A stretch of DNA of 48,095 nucleotides. It comes from Streptococcus mitis SK579. Lineage in GTDB: Bacteria; Bacillota; Bacilli; Lactobacillales; Streptococcaceae. A program made the position numbers and the translations under genes. Numbering within the stretch: position 1 is the stretch's first letter; the number at the start of each line of letters is the position of its first letter. The notes beneath the pieces are model-generated. The model did not search any database. It had not been told where the DNA came from and was given only the letters and a program-made list of their open reading frames with translations. Positions 17,358 through 26,985 of the stretch are shown here, one piece after another. Where the stretch lies: positions 1 to 48,095 of the forward strand of contig NZ_AJJL01000011.1 of NCBI RefSeq assembly GCF_000257905.1. The letters run 5' to 3'.

Positions 17358-19196
17358 TTAACGATAAGGAATTTTCGAACTTTCTATCTCTATATCAGGA
17401 TTGGCAAGTTTAAGATAAGGAGCAATATAGTCTGCATCCGTAACCTTTGGACCTAGAATTACTTTTGAGTATTTCAAAGGTGCCAGATTGATATATACAA
17501 ATAAATCAAATCTGCCATTATCTTTTGGGTTCAAGACGATATACTTCCTAAAATCTTTATAGTTAACTTTATCAAAAACTTCTAACCCAATTTCTTCTTT
17601 CTTAAAGTACTTCTCATTTGATGAATCATTAGCATCTCTTTTAATAATATTTTGTATCGCTGTATCATCTAAATTAATTAAAATACGATACTCCATTTCA
17701 TACTCATAGTCTTTAACTTTGAAAAGGTAAGAAATCTTCTTTAATTTCTCAGCAAAATCTATTAATTCTTTTTCAGCTTCCAGCTCTTGTAATTTTTCAA
17801 AAATTTGTTTTAAATTATCAAGAAATTTACCAACCTCTGTTTCGTCTTTATTTTCTGATATTAAATCTAAATAATGAACTTTAACAAACTCTATAGATTT
17901 ATGAGCAACTATATCTTCAAGATAAGACAGATCATATTCAAGAAATGCTCCCTGAGAGGAATCTGCATATTCCTTCCACATAGGTAAACTATCAGATACC
18001 GTGGTTAGAGAAGATATAAAAACATTAGAAGTTTGATATTGTTTGAAAAACGTATTATCTATACCCAAATAATCATATGCTACTCTTCCTTCCATCGGGT
18101 CATTTAACTGTTTTAGATTAGTAAGTCGTAAAAATGGAGGTTGAATTTCAGAATTATTTTCATTTTTCCAGTCTGCTTTTATAAAATAATTTGTTAATGT
18201 GTCAATCTTAGTATAATGTCCAAAGGAACCTATTTCTTTCAACTCATTTGCATCAACAGTCAATTTAGAACGAATATAGTATATAATCTTGTCCGCTTGT
18301 TCTAAAAGTTGTTCAGCATCAAATGCTGAGATAGATTCTGGATCACTTTTCTCATTTAAATAATCGTTATCATATTTCTCAATTATCTTAATAGCTTGAT
18401 TTCGGATGATATCCGAATCATTTTCTTCTGCTATCTTTCGAATAACTTCTATTGAATCTTCAATTATATCATCAAAATGCCTTGATATAAAATCTAGGTA
18501 GTCATCAATATCTTCAGATTGAGGATTCTCCATGAAATAGTTATTTATTATCTTTAAGTGCTCAAATTGAAAAATTGAAACAAGCTCATCTAATCTAAAA
18601 TACCAATATACAATGTGTCCAAAATCATTATCTTGAAAATTATCTTTAAATATGAAGTTAATGAATGATTCTAATTCCCTCTTAAAATAGTTTCTTCTTT
18701 CTTCTGGTAAACTATTTTGTCTAAATAGTTGAACAAAAACTGAAAGTAATTCTGAAGAAAAGAATTCTCCTTCCTCTAAATTTTCTTTTAATATTAAATC
18801 AAGGATTTTAAAGAAATAACTATCATTTTCAAACAGTTTAGAATATTCTTCATATCTTTCGATTTTAAATAAATATAAATTAAGAGTATCTAAATAATAA
18901 GATATATCAGCCCAACTATATATTTGTATTTTTGTTGATAGTATTTTTGTTGATAGTATTTTATTTATTGTTTCTAAAATCTTCTTCTGAATAGTTTTAT
19001 CAATTTTCTCTAAAAAATTACTACATAGATAAAGAATAGTTTCAGTATATTTCAATTGTTCTTCTTCAGATAAATCTAGATATTGATTAATAAAATTTTC
19101 AAGTTCGTATTCCAGTTTTTCTTCATTCAAGGAATCAAAATAATTCTCTAATCCAGATGTACTAAATTCATCTGTAAAATAGTTTGGCATTTCCAT
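17358..19196 (-). CDS. Accessory protein with helical N-terminal half and C-terminal DUF2971-like domain
   Basis: A 612-residue acidic protein from ATG 19196, which follows GGAAGGAG. Residues 1 to about 315 look all-helical and repeat-like (possible TPR or HEAT type). From about 325 on, motifs fit the DUF2971 family: GHYTK (326-330), LRLTNLKQLNDPMEGR (356-371), FISSLT (393-398), MWKEYAD (406-412), YEYEMEYRI (497-505). No enzyme activity is established for that family. The gene is much more AT-rich than its neighbours and contains an in-frame 15-bp tandem repeat. It starts 18 nt after uvrB, so it probably uses the uvrB promoter. It may be a recently gained stress or defence gene; that is inference. 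Confidence 0.75.
   Translation of the reverse strand: MEMPNYFTDEFSTSGLENYFDSLNEEKLEYELENFINQYLDLSEEEQLKYTETILYLCSNFLEKIDKTIQKKILETINKILSTKILSTKIQIYSWADISYYLDTLNLYLFKIERYEEYSKLFENDSYFFKILDLILKENLEEGEFFSSELLSVFVQLFRQNSLPEERRNYFKRELESFINFIFKDNFQDNDFGHIVYWYFRLDELVSIFQFEHLKIINNYFMENPQSEDIDDYLDFISRHFDDIIEDSIEVIRKIAEENDSDIIRNQAIKIIEKYDNDYLNEKSDPESISAFDAEQLLEQADKIIYYIRSKLTVDANELKEIGSFGHYTKIDTLTNYFIKADWKNENNSEIQPPFLRLTNLKQLNDPMEGRVAYDYLGIDNTFFKQYQTSNVFISSLTTVSDSLPMWKEYADSSQGAFLEYDLSYLEDIVAHKSIEFVKVHYLDLISENKDETEVGKFLDNLKQIFEKLQELEAEKELIDFAEKLKKISYLFKVKDYEYEMEYRILINLDDTAIQNIIKRDANDSSNEKYFKKEEIGLEVFDKVNYKDFRKYIVLNPKDNGRFDLFVYINLAPLKYSKVILGPKVTDADYIAPYLKLANPDIEIESSKIPYR
18926..18961 (-). repeat. 15-bp tandem repeat inside the DUF2971-like gene
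   Basis: The unit GTATTTTTGTTGATA occurs twice in tandem (18926-18940, 18941-18955) followed by a partial third copy. It encodes a duplicated ILSTK segment near residue 80-90 and keeps frame. Confidence 0.85.
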
Positions 19197-19214
19197 TTCA
19201 TCTCCTTCCAAAAC

Positions 19215-21203
19215 CTACCCTAACGCCTTTACTTCCAACATCATATCACGGATCTGGGCAGCGAGTTCAAAGTCAAGCACTTCGACGGCTTCTTGCATTT
19301 GTTTCTCTAGTTTCTTGACTAGTTCTTTGCGCTCTTGTTTATTAAGACTATTGATATCAACTTCCTTGTCTTCTTCCTTTGCAATGGTCTTGGTTACGGC
19401 AATCAAGTCACGGATTTCTTTCTTGATTGTTTGTGGTACGATACCATGCTCTTCATTATAAGCCATCTGGATTTTCCGACGGCGAGCAGTTTCATCAATG
19501 GCACGTTGCATAGACTGAGTCAAAGTGTCCGCATACATAATGACATGCCCTTCACTGTTACGGGCGGCACGTCCAATGGTCTGGATGAGGCCACGTTCGT
19601 TACGAAGGAAACCTTCCTTGTCAGCATCGAGAATGGCAACCAAGCTAACCTCAGGAACGTCAATTCCTTCACGGAGCAGGTTGATTCCGACCAAGACATC
19701 AAAGACACCCAAACGCAGGTCACGGATAATCTCTGTCCGCTCTAAAGTCTTGATATCCGAGTGCATGTACTTAACCTTAATACCCATTTCCTTGAAGTAG
19801 TCGGTCAAATCTTCTGCCATTTTCTTGGTCAAAGTTGTGATAAAGGTTCGCTCGTTCTTTTCAACACGGGCATTAATTTCACCTAAGAGATCATCAATCT
19901 GTCCCATAGTCGGACGGACTTCCACCTCAGGATCCAAAAGCCCTGTCGGACGAATGATTTGCTCAATCACTGTCTCGGTCTGTTCACTCTCATAGTCACC
20001 TGGTGTCGCTGAAACGTAAACAATCTGATGAACATGGCTTTCAAACTCCTCCCGACGGAGAGGTCGATTGTCCAAGGCTGACGGCAAACGGAAACCATAA
20101 TTAACCAGCATTTCTTTACGAGAGCGGTCTCCATTGTACATGCCCTTGATCTGCCCCATGGTCATGTGACTCTCGTCAATCATAATCAAGAAATCATCTG
20201 GGAAGAAGTCGAGAAGCGTATAAGGAGGCTCACCTTCGCTACGTCCATCCATGTGACGTGAGTAGTTTTCGACACCATTGGTATAGCCCATCTCACGCAG
20301 CATTTCAATATCATACTCTGTTCGCTGTTTCAAACGTTGAGCTTCTAGCAATTTGCCTTCCTTCTCAAAGATAGCTAACTGCTCCTCCAACTCGGCCTGA
20401 ATCTTGTCAATGGCAACTTCCATGTGATCATCATTGGTCACAAAGTGAGTCGCAGGGAAAATCGCCAAATGATCCACTTCTCCCAATACCTGACCAGTCA
20501 GGGCCTCAACCTCACGAATACGGTCAATTTCGTCTCCAAAAAACTCTACTCGAAAAGCGTGTTCATCACGAGATGCTGGGAAAATCTCCACCACATCCCC
20601 ACGCACACGAAATCTTCCCCGTTGGAAATCAATATCATTACGTTCAAACTGGATATCAACCAAGTCATTCAAGAGTTTATCACGAGAAATTTCAAGACCT
20701 GGACGGAGACTCACGACACTATCAGCGTATTCCTTGGGCGAACCCAAACCATAGATACAAGAGACCGAGGCAACGACAATAACATCATTGCGCTCCAAAA
20801 GAGCTGAAGTCGCTGAGTGACGAAGCTTGTCAATCTCGTCATTGACAGAGCTGTCCTTTTCAATATAGGTATCGCTAGAAGGGACATAGGCCTCTGGCTG
20901 GTAATAGTCATAGTAAGACACAAAGTACTCAACTGCATTTTCAGGGAAAAATTCCTTAAATTCTCCATAGAGCTGTCCTGCTAGCGTTTTATTGTGGGCA
21001 ATGACCAGAGTGGGTTTATTGACTTTGGAAATGACCTGACTCATTGTATAGGTCTTCCCTGTTCCGGTCGCCCCCATCAGAATCTGAGCTTTTTCGCCCC
21101 CCTCGATATTATCCACCAACTGCTCGATAGCTTGGGGTTGATCTCCTGATGGTTGATACTTTGATACTAGTTTAAATTGATTGTCTGTAATGCGGTTAAT
21201 CAT
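19215..21203 (-). CDS. uvrB: Excinuclease ABC subunit UvrB
   Basis: UvrB is the damage-verifying helicase-like subunit of nucleotide excision repair and works with UvrA and UvrC. Walker A is GATGTGKT (44-51). The beta-hairpin with [12 protein letters not shown] is at about 97-108. Helicase motifs [11 protein letters not shown] and QTIGRAARN are intact, and the C-terminal UVR motif is present ([20 protein letters not shown]). Length 662 aa is full. A GAGAGAGGA ribosome-binding site precedes the ATG, and an extended -10 (TGCTAAAAT) lies at 21232-21237. Confidence 0.97.
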   Translation of the reverse strand: MINRITDNQFKLVSKYQPSGDQPQAIEQLVDNIEGGEKAQILMGATGTGKTYTMSQVISKVNKPTLVIAHNKTLAGQLYGEFKEFFPENAVEYFVSYYDYYQPEAYVPSSDTYIEKDSSVNDEIDKLRHSATSALLERNDVIVVASVSCIYGLGSPKEYADSVVSLRPGLEISRDKLLNDLVDIQFERNDIDFQRGRFRVRGDVVEIFPASRDEHAFRVEFFGDEIDRIREVEALTGQVLGEVDHLAIFPATHFVTNDDHMEVAIDKIQAELEEQLAIFEKEGKLLEAQRLKQRTEYDIEMLREMGYTNGVENYSRHMDGRSEGEPPYTLLDFFPDDFLIMIDESHMTMGQIKGMYNGDRSRKEMLVNYGFRLPSALDNRPLRREEFESHVHQIVYVSATPGDYESEQTETVIEQIIRPTGLLDPEVEVRPTMGQIDDLLGEINARVEKNERTFITTLTKKMAEDLTDYFKEMGIKVKYMHSDIKTLERTEIIRDLRLGVFDVLVGINLLREGIDVPEVSLVAILDADKEGFLRNERGLIQTIGRAARNSEGHVIMYADTLTQSMQRAIDETARRRKIQMAYNEEHGIVPQTIKKEIRDLIAVTKTIAKEEDKEVDINSLNKQERKELVKKLEKQMQEAVEVLDFELAAQIRDMMLEVKALG

Positions 21204-21231
21204 AAGAATCCTCTCTCCATGTGCTATTCCT

Positions 21232-21237
21232 ATTTTA
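21232..21237 (-). promoter_or_regulatory. Extended -10 of the uvrB promoter
   Basis: The minus strand reads TGCTAAAAT about 28 nt upstream of the uvrB ATG; the -35 is weak. Confidence 0.5.
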
Positions 21238-21257
21238 GCATACTTGTAACATTTTCA

Positions 21258-21290
21258 CGAAGAAAAGGACGGACCGAAGTCACATCCTTT
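21258..21290 (-). terminator. Terminator of the CPBP gene, overlapping its stop codon
   Basis: On the minus strand AAAGGA (21285-21290 on plus) pairs with TCCTTT (21264-21269), with an inner GAC-TTCG-GTC hairpin carrying a stable UUCG tetraloop, followed by TTTC. The TGA stop at 21280-21282 lies within the hairpin. Confidence 0.7.
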
Positions 21291-22233
21291 CATTTTCTTT
21301 CTTTAATTTATAGCCAAGATAGACAATCAGCAGTAGCAAGACTAGACTTGTCATGACAGAACCTTCAATCCCAAAAGAACCACCAGATAGCCAGTCTTGA
21401 TTACCTTGTGGAGTAAATTTCATGATTGAGGTTCCTGAAGACTGACCACTAACTAAAATCCCAAAGAGATTTCCCTGAGCAAAATTCCAGGCGCCATGAA
21501 TACCTGCTACACCCCAAACTGTATCTGTTTTGAGAAGGTAAAGTGACATGGCAACTCCGAATAAAAAGAGATTTACTAGAGATAGTGGTGTTAGACCAGA
21601 ATTGCCCATATGAAGCAGAGTAAAAAGTAGGCTAGATATAAGAACAGCAAGTTTTAAATTGGTTCTTGAAGCCAATTGAGGAAGGAGCCAAGCACGGGAC
21701 ACCACTTCTTCTGCTGTCCCCTGTAAAATCCAAAATGGGATAGTAAAGACAACAAAGAAAAGCGAATAAGGATTCAAGCGAATAGACTCAAAACGGTATT
21801 GCCCTAGTGCTACTAAACCTAACAAGGTCAGAAGAAAAAGTGCCAGACCTAAACCAAATCCCTTAAGAAGATTACTGAGGAAATTTTCTTTATAAAATCC
21901 TAAAGTTCGAATAGGTCTTTTCTCAACTTTTCTAGTCCATCTGAACACAGTGTTGAGAACGAAACCAAAGGCCAGCAAATCTAAAATTAAATGAAAATCA
22001 CTTGTTTTATCCATCAAGCTCTGCTGCAAGGTCTGCAAATAGGTTGCAAGATTTTGACCAGCCTCTCCAAAATTTCTAGCAAGTCCGATGAGAGCTAACA
22101 AGCTAATACCATACAAAGTAAAAGCCACAAACTCTCCTATAAAGACAAAAATAAAAGCTAACAAGGGACTTGTGTAAATATTTAAACTCATTTTTGAAGC
22201 TTGGAAGTCTTTAAATATTCTTTTGTTCTTCAT
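21280..22233 (-). CDS. CPBP family intramembrane glutamic endopeptidase
   Basis: A 317-residue polytopic membrane protein with about eight hydrophobic segments. The CPBP (Abi/CAAX) protease signature is present: EEVVSRAWLLPQL (EExxxR), then FTLLHMGN and GIHGAWNFAQG, which supply the catalytic Glu and His residues. Relatives in Gram-positive bacteria process or protect against peptides, including bacteriocin immunity, but no bacteriocin gene is nearby. It is divergent from glnHP and ends in its own terminator. Confidence 0.88.
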   Translation of the reverse strand: MKNKRIFKDFQASKMSLNIYTSPLLAFIFVFIGEFVAFTLYGISLLALIGLARNFGEAGQNLATYLQTLQQSLMDKTSDFHLILDLLAFGFVLNTVFRWTRKVEKRPIRTLGFYKENFLSNLLKGFGLGLALFLLTLLGLVALGQYRFESIRLNPYSLFFVVFTIPFWILQGTAEEVVSRAWLLPQLASRTNLKLAVLISSLLFTLLHMGNSGLTPLSLVNLFLFGVAMSLYLLKTDTVWGVAGIHGAWNFAQGNLFGILVSGQSSGTSIMKFTPQGNQDWLSGGSFGIEGSVMTSLVLLLLIVYLGYKLKKENERM

Positions 22234-22305
22234 ATTCCTGTCCTCTTTTCTTCCATTATATACTATTATTATAGCACTTTATAGTAGCAATTCAAGAAAG
22301 AATCT

Positions 22306-22324
22306 ATGTTATATCTTCTAACAT
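22306..22324 (+). promoter_or_regulatory. GlnR operator upstream of glnHP
   Basis: The site reads TGTTA-N7-TAACA with flanking A and T (19 nt), a perfect match to the GlnR/TnrA pattern TGTNA-N7-TNACA. It ends 14 nt before the -35 of the glnHP promoter. GlnR control of this operon and of zwf is known in pneumococcus. Confidence 0.85.
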
Positions 22325-22338
22325 AAAAGCCCCTAAAT

Positions 22339-22367
22339 TTGCATTTTTTTAATTTTTCTGATATAAT
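22339..22367 (+). promoter_or_regulatory. glnHP promoter
   Basis: TTGCAT (22339-22344), 17-nt spacer, TATAAT (22362-22367), with an extended TG just before the -10. The leader to the ATG is about 20 nt and includes AAAAGGAG. Confidence 0.85.
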
Positions 22368-22396
22368 GGGAAAATATTCGGAAAAGGAGACTAAAA

Positions 22397-24562
22397 ATGA
22401 AGAAAAAATTTCTAGCATTTTTGCTAATTTTATTCCCAATTTTCTCATTAGGTATTGCAAAAGCTGAGACGATTAAGATTGTTTCTGATACAGCCTATGC
22501 ACCTTTTGAGTTTAAAGATTCAGATCAAACTTATAAAGGAATTGATGTTGACATTATCAATAAAGTCGCAGAGATTAAAGGATGGAATATTCAGATGTCC
22601 TATCCTGGATTTGACGCAGCGGTCAATGCGGTTCAAGCTGGTCAAGCTGACGCTATCATGGCAGGAATGACAAAAACTGCAGAACGTGAAAAAGTTTTCA
22701 CCATGTCTGATACTTACTATGATACAAAAGTTGTCATTGCAACTACAAAGTCACACAAGATTAGTCAGTATGACCAATTAAAAGGTAAAACTGTTGGTGT
22801 TAAAAACGGAACTGCCGCTCAACGTTTCCTTGAAAGTATCAAAGATAAATACGGCTTTAGTATTAAAACATTTGACACTGGTGATTTGATGAACAACAGC
22901 TTGAGTGCTGGTGCCATCGATGCCATGATGGATGACAAACCTGTTATCGAATATGCCATTAACCAAGGTCAAGACCTCCATATTGAAATGGATGGGGAAG
23001 CTGTAGGAAGTTTTGCTTTCGGTGTGAAAAAAGGAAGTAAATACGAGCACCTGGTTACTGAATTTAACCAAGCCTTGGCTGAAATGAAAAAAGATGGTAG
23101 TCTTGATAAAATCATCAAGAAATGGACTGCTTTATCATCTTCAACAGTGCCAACTACAACTACTCTAGCGGGATTAAAAGCCATTCCTGTTAAAGCTAAA
23201 TATATCATTGCCAGTGATTCTTCTTTTGCACCTTTTGTTTTCCAAAACTCAAGTAACCAATTTACTGGTATTGATATGGAATTGATTAAGGCAATCGCTA
23301 AAGACCAAGGTTTCGAAATTGAAATCACCAACCCTGGTTTTGATGCTGCTATCAGTGCTGTTCAAGCTGGTCAAGCTGATGGTATCATTGCTGGTATGTC
23401 TGTCACAGATGCTCGTAAGGCAACTTTTGACTTCTCAGAATCATACTACACTGCCAATACTATCCTTGGTGTCAAAGAATCAAGTACCATTGCTTCTTAT
23501 GAAGATTTGAAAGGAAAGACAGTCGGTGTTAAAAACGGAACTGCTTCTCAAACCTTCCTAACTGAAAACCAAAGCAAATACGGTTACAAAATCAAAACCT
23601 TCGCTGATGGTTCATCAATGTATGACAGTTTAAACACTGGTGCCATCGATGCCGTTATGGATGATGAGCCTGTTCTCAAATATTCTATCAGCCAAGGACA
23701 AAAATTGAAAACACCAATCGCTGGAACTCCAATCGGTGAAACAGCCTTTGCCGTTAAAAAAGGAGCAAATCCAGAATTGATTGAAATGTTCAATAACGGA
23801 CTTGCAAACCTTAAAGCAAACGGAGAATTCCAAAAGATTCTTGATAAATACCTAGCTAGCGAATCTTCATCCGTCTCAACAAGCACTGTTGATGAGACAA
23901 CTATCTGGGGCTTGCTTCAAAACAACTACAAACAACTCCTTAGCGGGCTTGGTATCACTCTTGCTCTAGCTCTTATCTCATTTGCTATTGCCATTGTTAT
24001 CGGAATTATCTTCGGTATGTTTAGCGTTAGCCCCTACAAATCTCTTCGTGTGATCTCTGAGATTTTCGTTGACGTTATCCGTGGTATTCCATTGATGATT
24101 CTTGCAGCCTTCATCTTCTGGGGTATTCCAAACTTCATCGAGTCTATAACAGGCCAACAAAGTCCAATTAACGACTTTGTAGCTGGTACTATTGCCCTCT
24201 CACTCAATGCAGCGGCTTATATCGCTGAAATCGTTCGTGGTGGTATTCAGGCCGTTCCAGTTGGCCAAATGGAAGCCAGCCGAAGCTTGGGTATCTCTTA
24301 TGGAAAAACCATGCGTAAGATTATCTTGCCACAAGCAACTAAATTGATGTTGCCAAACTTTGTTAACCAATTCGTTATCGCTCTTAAAGATACAACTATT
24401 GTATCTGCTATCGGTTTGGTTGAACTCTTCCAAACTGGTAAGATTATCATCGCCCGTAACTACCAAAGTTTCAAGATGTATGCAATCCTTGCTATCTTCT
24501 ATCTTGTAATTATCACACTTTTGACTAGACTAGCGAAACGCTTAGAAAAGAGGATTCGTTAA
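22397..24562 (+). CDS. glnP: Glutamine/amino-acid ABC transporter: two substrate-binding domains fused to permease
   Basis: A 721-residue fusion protein. Residues 1-25 form a cleavable signal peptide (AKA|ET). Two tandem family 3 solute-binding domains follow (about 26-245 and 265-490), each with the APFEFKD or APFVFQN ligand region, [15 protein letters not shown] and a [10 protein letters not shown] motif. The last 215 residues are a His/Glu-type permease with about five membrane helices and the EAA loop ([20 protein letters not shown]). The binding domains stay tethered outside the membrane. It overlaps glnQ by one base. The operon is a GlnR target by its operator. Confidence 0.95.
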   Translation: MKKKFLAFLLILFPIFSLGIAKAETIKIVSDTAYAPFEFKDSDQTYKGIDVDIINKVAEIKGWNIQMSYPGFDAAVNAVQAGQADAIMAGMTKTAEREKVFTMSDTYYDTKVVIATTKSHKISQYDQLKGKTVGVKNGTAAQRFLESIKDKYGFSIKTFDTGDLMNNSLSAGAIDAMMDDKPVIEYAINQGQDLHIEMDGEAVGSFAFGVKKGSKYEHLVTEFNQALAEMKKDGSLDKIIKKWTALSSSTVPTTTTLAGLKAIPVKAKYIIASDSSFAPFVFQNSSNQFTGIDMELIKAIAKDQGFEIEITNPGFDAAISAVQAGQADGIIAGMSVTDARKATFDFSESYYTANTILGVKESSTIASYEDLKGKTVGVKNGTASQTFLTENQSKYGYKIKTFADGSSMYDSLNTGAIDAVMDDEPVLKYSISQGQKLKTPIAGTPIGETAFAVKKGANPELIEMFNNGLANLKANGEFQKILDKYLASESSSVSTSTVDETTIWGLLQNNYKQLLSGLGITLALALISFAIAIVIGIIFGMFSVSPYKSLRVISEIFVDVIRGIPLMILAAFIFWGIPNFIESITGQQSPINDFVAGTIALSLNAAAYIAEIVRGGIQAVPVGQMEASRSLGISYGKTMRKIILPQATKLMLPNFVNQFVIALKDTTIVSAIGLVELFQTGKIIIARNYQSFKMYAILAIFYLVIITLLTRLAKRLEKRIR

Positions 24563-25302
24563 TGGCAAAATTAAAAATTGATGTAAATGACTTACATAAG
24601 CAATATGGAAAAAATAAGGTTCTAAAAGGGATTACAACTAAATTCTACGAAGGAGACGTTGTCTGTATCATCGGTCCTTCAGGTTCTGGTAAGTCAACCT
24701 TCCTTCGTAGCCTTAATCTTCTAGAAGAAGTTACGAGCGGTCACATCACTGTGAACGGTTATGACTTAACTGAAAAAACAACCAACGTTGACCACGTCCG
24801 TGAAAATATCGGAATGGTATTCCAACACTTCAATCTCTTCCCTCACATGTCTGTATTGGACAACATTACTTTTGCTCCAATTGAGCACAAGTTGATGACT
24901 AAGGAAGAAGCTGAGAAATTGGGAATGGAGTTGCTTGACAAGGTTGGGCTAGCAGATAAAGCTAATGCTAACCCAGATAGCCTATCAGGAGGACAAAAAC
25001 AACGTGTGGCCATCGCTCGTGGACTAGCAATGAATCCAGACATCATGCTCTTTGATGAACCAACTTCTGCCCTTGACCCTGAGATGGTCGGAGACGTACT
25101 AAACGTTATGAAGGAATTGGCTGAACAAGGCATGACCATGATTATCGTAACCCATGAGATGGGATTTGCCCGTCAGGTTGCCAACCGCGTTATCTTTACT
25201 GCAGATGGTGAATTCCTTGAAGACGGAACACCTGATCAAATCTTTGATAACCCTCAACACCCACGTCTGAAAGAGTTCTTGGACAAGGTCTTAAACGTCT
25301 AA
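24562..25302 (+). CDS. glnQ: Glutamine ABC transporter ATP-binding protein
   Basis: A 246-residue ABC ATPase that powers the upstream permease. Walker A is GPSGSGKS, the Q-loop is [11 protein letters not shown], the signature is LSGGQKQR, Walker B is [13 protein letters not shown] and the switch His is in [10 protein letters not shown]. It starts at the last base of glnP (ATGA-type overlap TAATG), so the two are translated together. A terminator follows, ahead of zwf. Confidence 0.97.
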   Translation: MAKLKIDVNDLHKQYGKNKVLKGITTKFYEGDVVCIIGPSGSGKSTFLRSLNLLEEVTSGHITVNGYDLTEKTTNVDHVRENIGMVFQHFNLFPHMSVLDNITFAPIEHKLMTKEEAEKLGMELLDKVGLADKANANPDSLSGGQKQRVAIARGLAMNPDIMLFDEPTSALDPEMVGDVLNVMKELAEQGMTMIIVTHEMGFARQVANRVIFTADGEFLEDGTPDQIFDNPQHPRLKEFLDKVLNV

Positions 25303-25307
25303 ACTCA

Positions 25308-25336
25308 AACTGTAAGGATTTCCTTGCAGTTTTTTT
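25308..25336 (+). terminator. Terminator between glnQ and zwf
   Basis: AACTG.AAGGA pairs with TCCTT.CAGTT (one internal mismatch) and runs into seven U residues. Partial read-through could still deliver GlnR-controlled transcripts to zwf. Confidence 0.8.
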
Positions 25337-25355
25337 CTATCTCGTATTGGATTTT

Positions 25356-25383
25356 TTGATTTTTCGGAAAATTATGTTAGAAT
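25356..25383 (+). promoter_or_regulatory. zwf promoter with an embedded CodY-like box
   Basis: TTGATT (25356-25361), a 16-nt spacer and TAGAAT (25378-25383) with an extended TG. The stretch 25359-25373 matches the CodY consensus AATTTTCWGAAAATT at 13 of 15 positions and fills most of the spacer. Confidence 0.6.
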
Positions 25384-25399
25384 TAAGTTTATGAAATGA

Positions 25400-25426
25400 G
25401 ATTTCCTCATACCTAGCAAGACTAGG
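25400..25426 (+). other. Two small hairpins in the zwf leader
   Basis: ATGAG-N5-CTCAT and CCTAG-N5-CTAGG (25412-25426) lie in tandem between the zwf promoter and start codon. The ribosome-binding site of zwf (TTAGGTAG) is weak. Any regulatory role is unproven. Confidence 0.35.
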
Positions 25427-25452
25427 AATAAAAATAGAAATTAGGTAGCTAG

Positions 25453-26940
25453 ATGTCATCTAAGGTTATTGTTACAATTTTCGGTGCGAGTGGAGACCTG
25501 GCTAAACGCAAGCTCTACCCTTCCCTTTTTAGACTTTATAAATCCGGCAATCTTTCCGAACACTTTGCCGTTATTGGAACTGCTCGTCGTCCTTGGAGCA
25601 AAGAATATTTTGAATCTGTTGTTGTCGAATCTATCCTTGATTTGGCAGATAGTACCGAACAGGCTCAAGAATTCGCTAGCCACTTCTACTATCAAAGTCA
25701 TGATGTCAATGATACAGAGCACTACATTGCTTTACGTCAATTGCAGGCTGAACTCAATGACAAGTACCAAGCTGAAGACAACAAGCTCTTCTTCTTGTCT
25801 ATGGCACCTCAGTTCTTTGGAACTATTGCCAAACACCTCAAGTCTGAAAACATCGTAGACGGTAAAGGTTTTGAACGTTTAATCGTTGAAAAACCATTTG
25901 GCACAGATTACGCAAGCGCAAGCAAGTTGAATGACGAGCTCCTAGCAACATTTGACGAAGAACAAATTTTCCGTATTGACCATTATCTTGGTAAGGAAAT
26001 GATCCAAAGTATCTTTGCAGTTCGCTTTGCAAACTTGATTTTTGAAAACGTTTGGAACAAGGATTTTATCGACAATGTTCAAATTACCTTTGCGGAGCGC
26101 TTGGGTGTAGAAGAACGTGGTGGCTACTATGATGAATCTGGTGCCCTCCGTGACATGGTACAAAACCATACACTACAACTGCTTTCTCTCCTTGCTATGG
26201 ACAAGCCAGCAAGCTTCACAAAAGACGAGATTCGTGCTGAGAAGATTAAGGTCTTTAAAAACCTCTATCATCCAACTGATGAAGAACTTAAAGAACACTT
26301 TATCCGTGGTCAATACCGTTCAGGTAAGATTGATGGTATGAAATATATCTCTTATCGTAGCGAACCAAATGTGAATCCAGAATCAACAACTGAAACCTTT
26401 GCATCTGGTGCTTTCTTTGTAGACAGCGATCGATTCCGTGGTGTTCCTTTCTTCTTCCGTACTGGTAAACGTCTAACTGAAAAAGGAACTCATGTCAACA
26501 TCGTCTTTAAACAAATGGATTCTATCTTTGGAGAACCACTTGCTCCAAACATTTTGACCATCTATATCCAACCAACAGAAGGTTTCTCTCTTAGCCTAAA
26601 TGGGAAGCAAGTAGGAGAAGAATTTAACTTAGCTCCGAACTCACTTGATTATCGTACAGATGCGACCGCAACTGGTGCTTCTCCAGAACCATACGAAAAA
26701 TTGATTTATGATGTCCTAAATAACAACTCAACTAACTTTAGCCACTGGGATGAAGTTGGTGCGTCATGGAAATTGATTGACCGTATCGAAGAACTCTGGG
26801 CTGAAAATGGTGCCCCACTTCATGACTATAAAGCTGGAAGCATGGGACCTCAAGCCAGCTTTGACTTACTTGAAAAATTCGGTGCCAAATGGACTTGGCA
26901 ACCAGATATCGCCTATCGTCAAGATGGTCGTTTAGAATAA
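25453..26940 (+). CDS. zwf: Glucose-6-phosphate 1-dehydrogenase
   Basis: This enzyme oxidises glucose 6-phosphate to 6-phosphogluconolactone, producing NADPH at the entry of the oxidative pentose phosphate path. The coenzyme motif GASGDLAKRK is at residues 11-20 and the substrate/catalytic motif RIDHYLGKE is at 174-182, containing the active-site His. Length 495 aa is normal. It follows glnHPQ after a terminator and its own promoter. Placing zwf with glutamine uptake links NADPH supply to glutamate synthesis. Confidence 0.97.
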   Translation: MSSKVIVTIFGASGDLAKRKLYPSLFRLYKSGNLSEHFAVIGTARRPWSKEYFESVVVESILDLADSTEQAQEFASHFYYQSHDVNDTEHYIALRQLQAELNDKYQAEDNKLFFLSMAPQFFGTIAKHLKSENIVDGKGFERLIVEKPFGTDYASASKLNDELLATFDEEQIFRIDHYLGKEMIQSIFAVRFANLIFENVWNKDFIDNVQITFAERLGVEERGGYYDESGALRDMVQNHTLQLLSLLAMDKPASFTKDEIRAEKIKVFKNLYHPTDEELKEHFIRGQYRSGKIDGMKYISYRSEPNVNPESTTETFASGAFFVDSDRFRGVPFFFRTGKRLTEKGTHVNIVFKQMDSIFGEPLAPNILTIYIQPTEGFSLSLNGKQVGEEFNLAPNSLDYRTDATATGASPEPYEKLIYDVLNNNSTNFSHWDEVGASWKLIDRIEELWAENGAPLHDYKAGSMGPQASFDLLEKFGAKWTWQPDIAYRQDGRLE

Positions 26941-26980
26941 AAAAAATTCCTGCAAGTTTGTTCCTTGCAGGATTTTTGTT
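26941..26980. terminator. Bidirectional terminator between zwf and ftsY
   Basis: TCCTGCAAG (26948-26956) pairs with CTTGCAGGA (26964-26972). It is flanked by A6 on the left and T5 on the right, so it stops transcripts from both converging genes. Confidence 0.9.
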
Positions 26981-26985
26981 TCTGA

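Noticed and set aside
21280..22233. Bacteriocin immunity cassette around the CPBP protease
   Set aside because: No small double-glycine leader peptide or export ABC transporter lies nearby.
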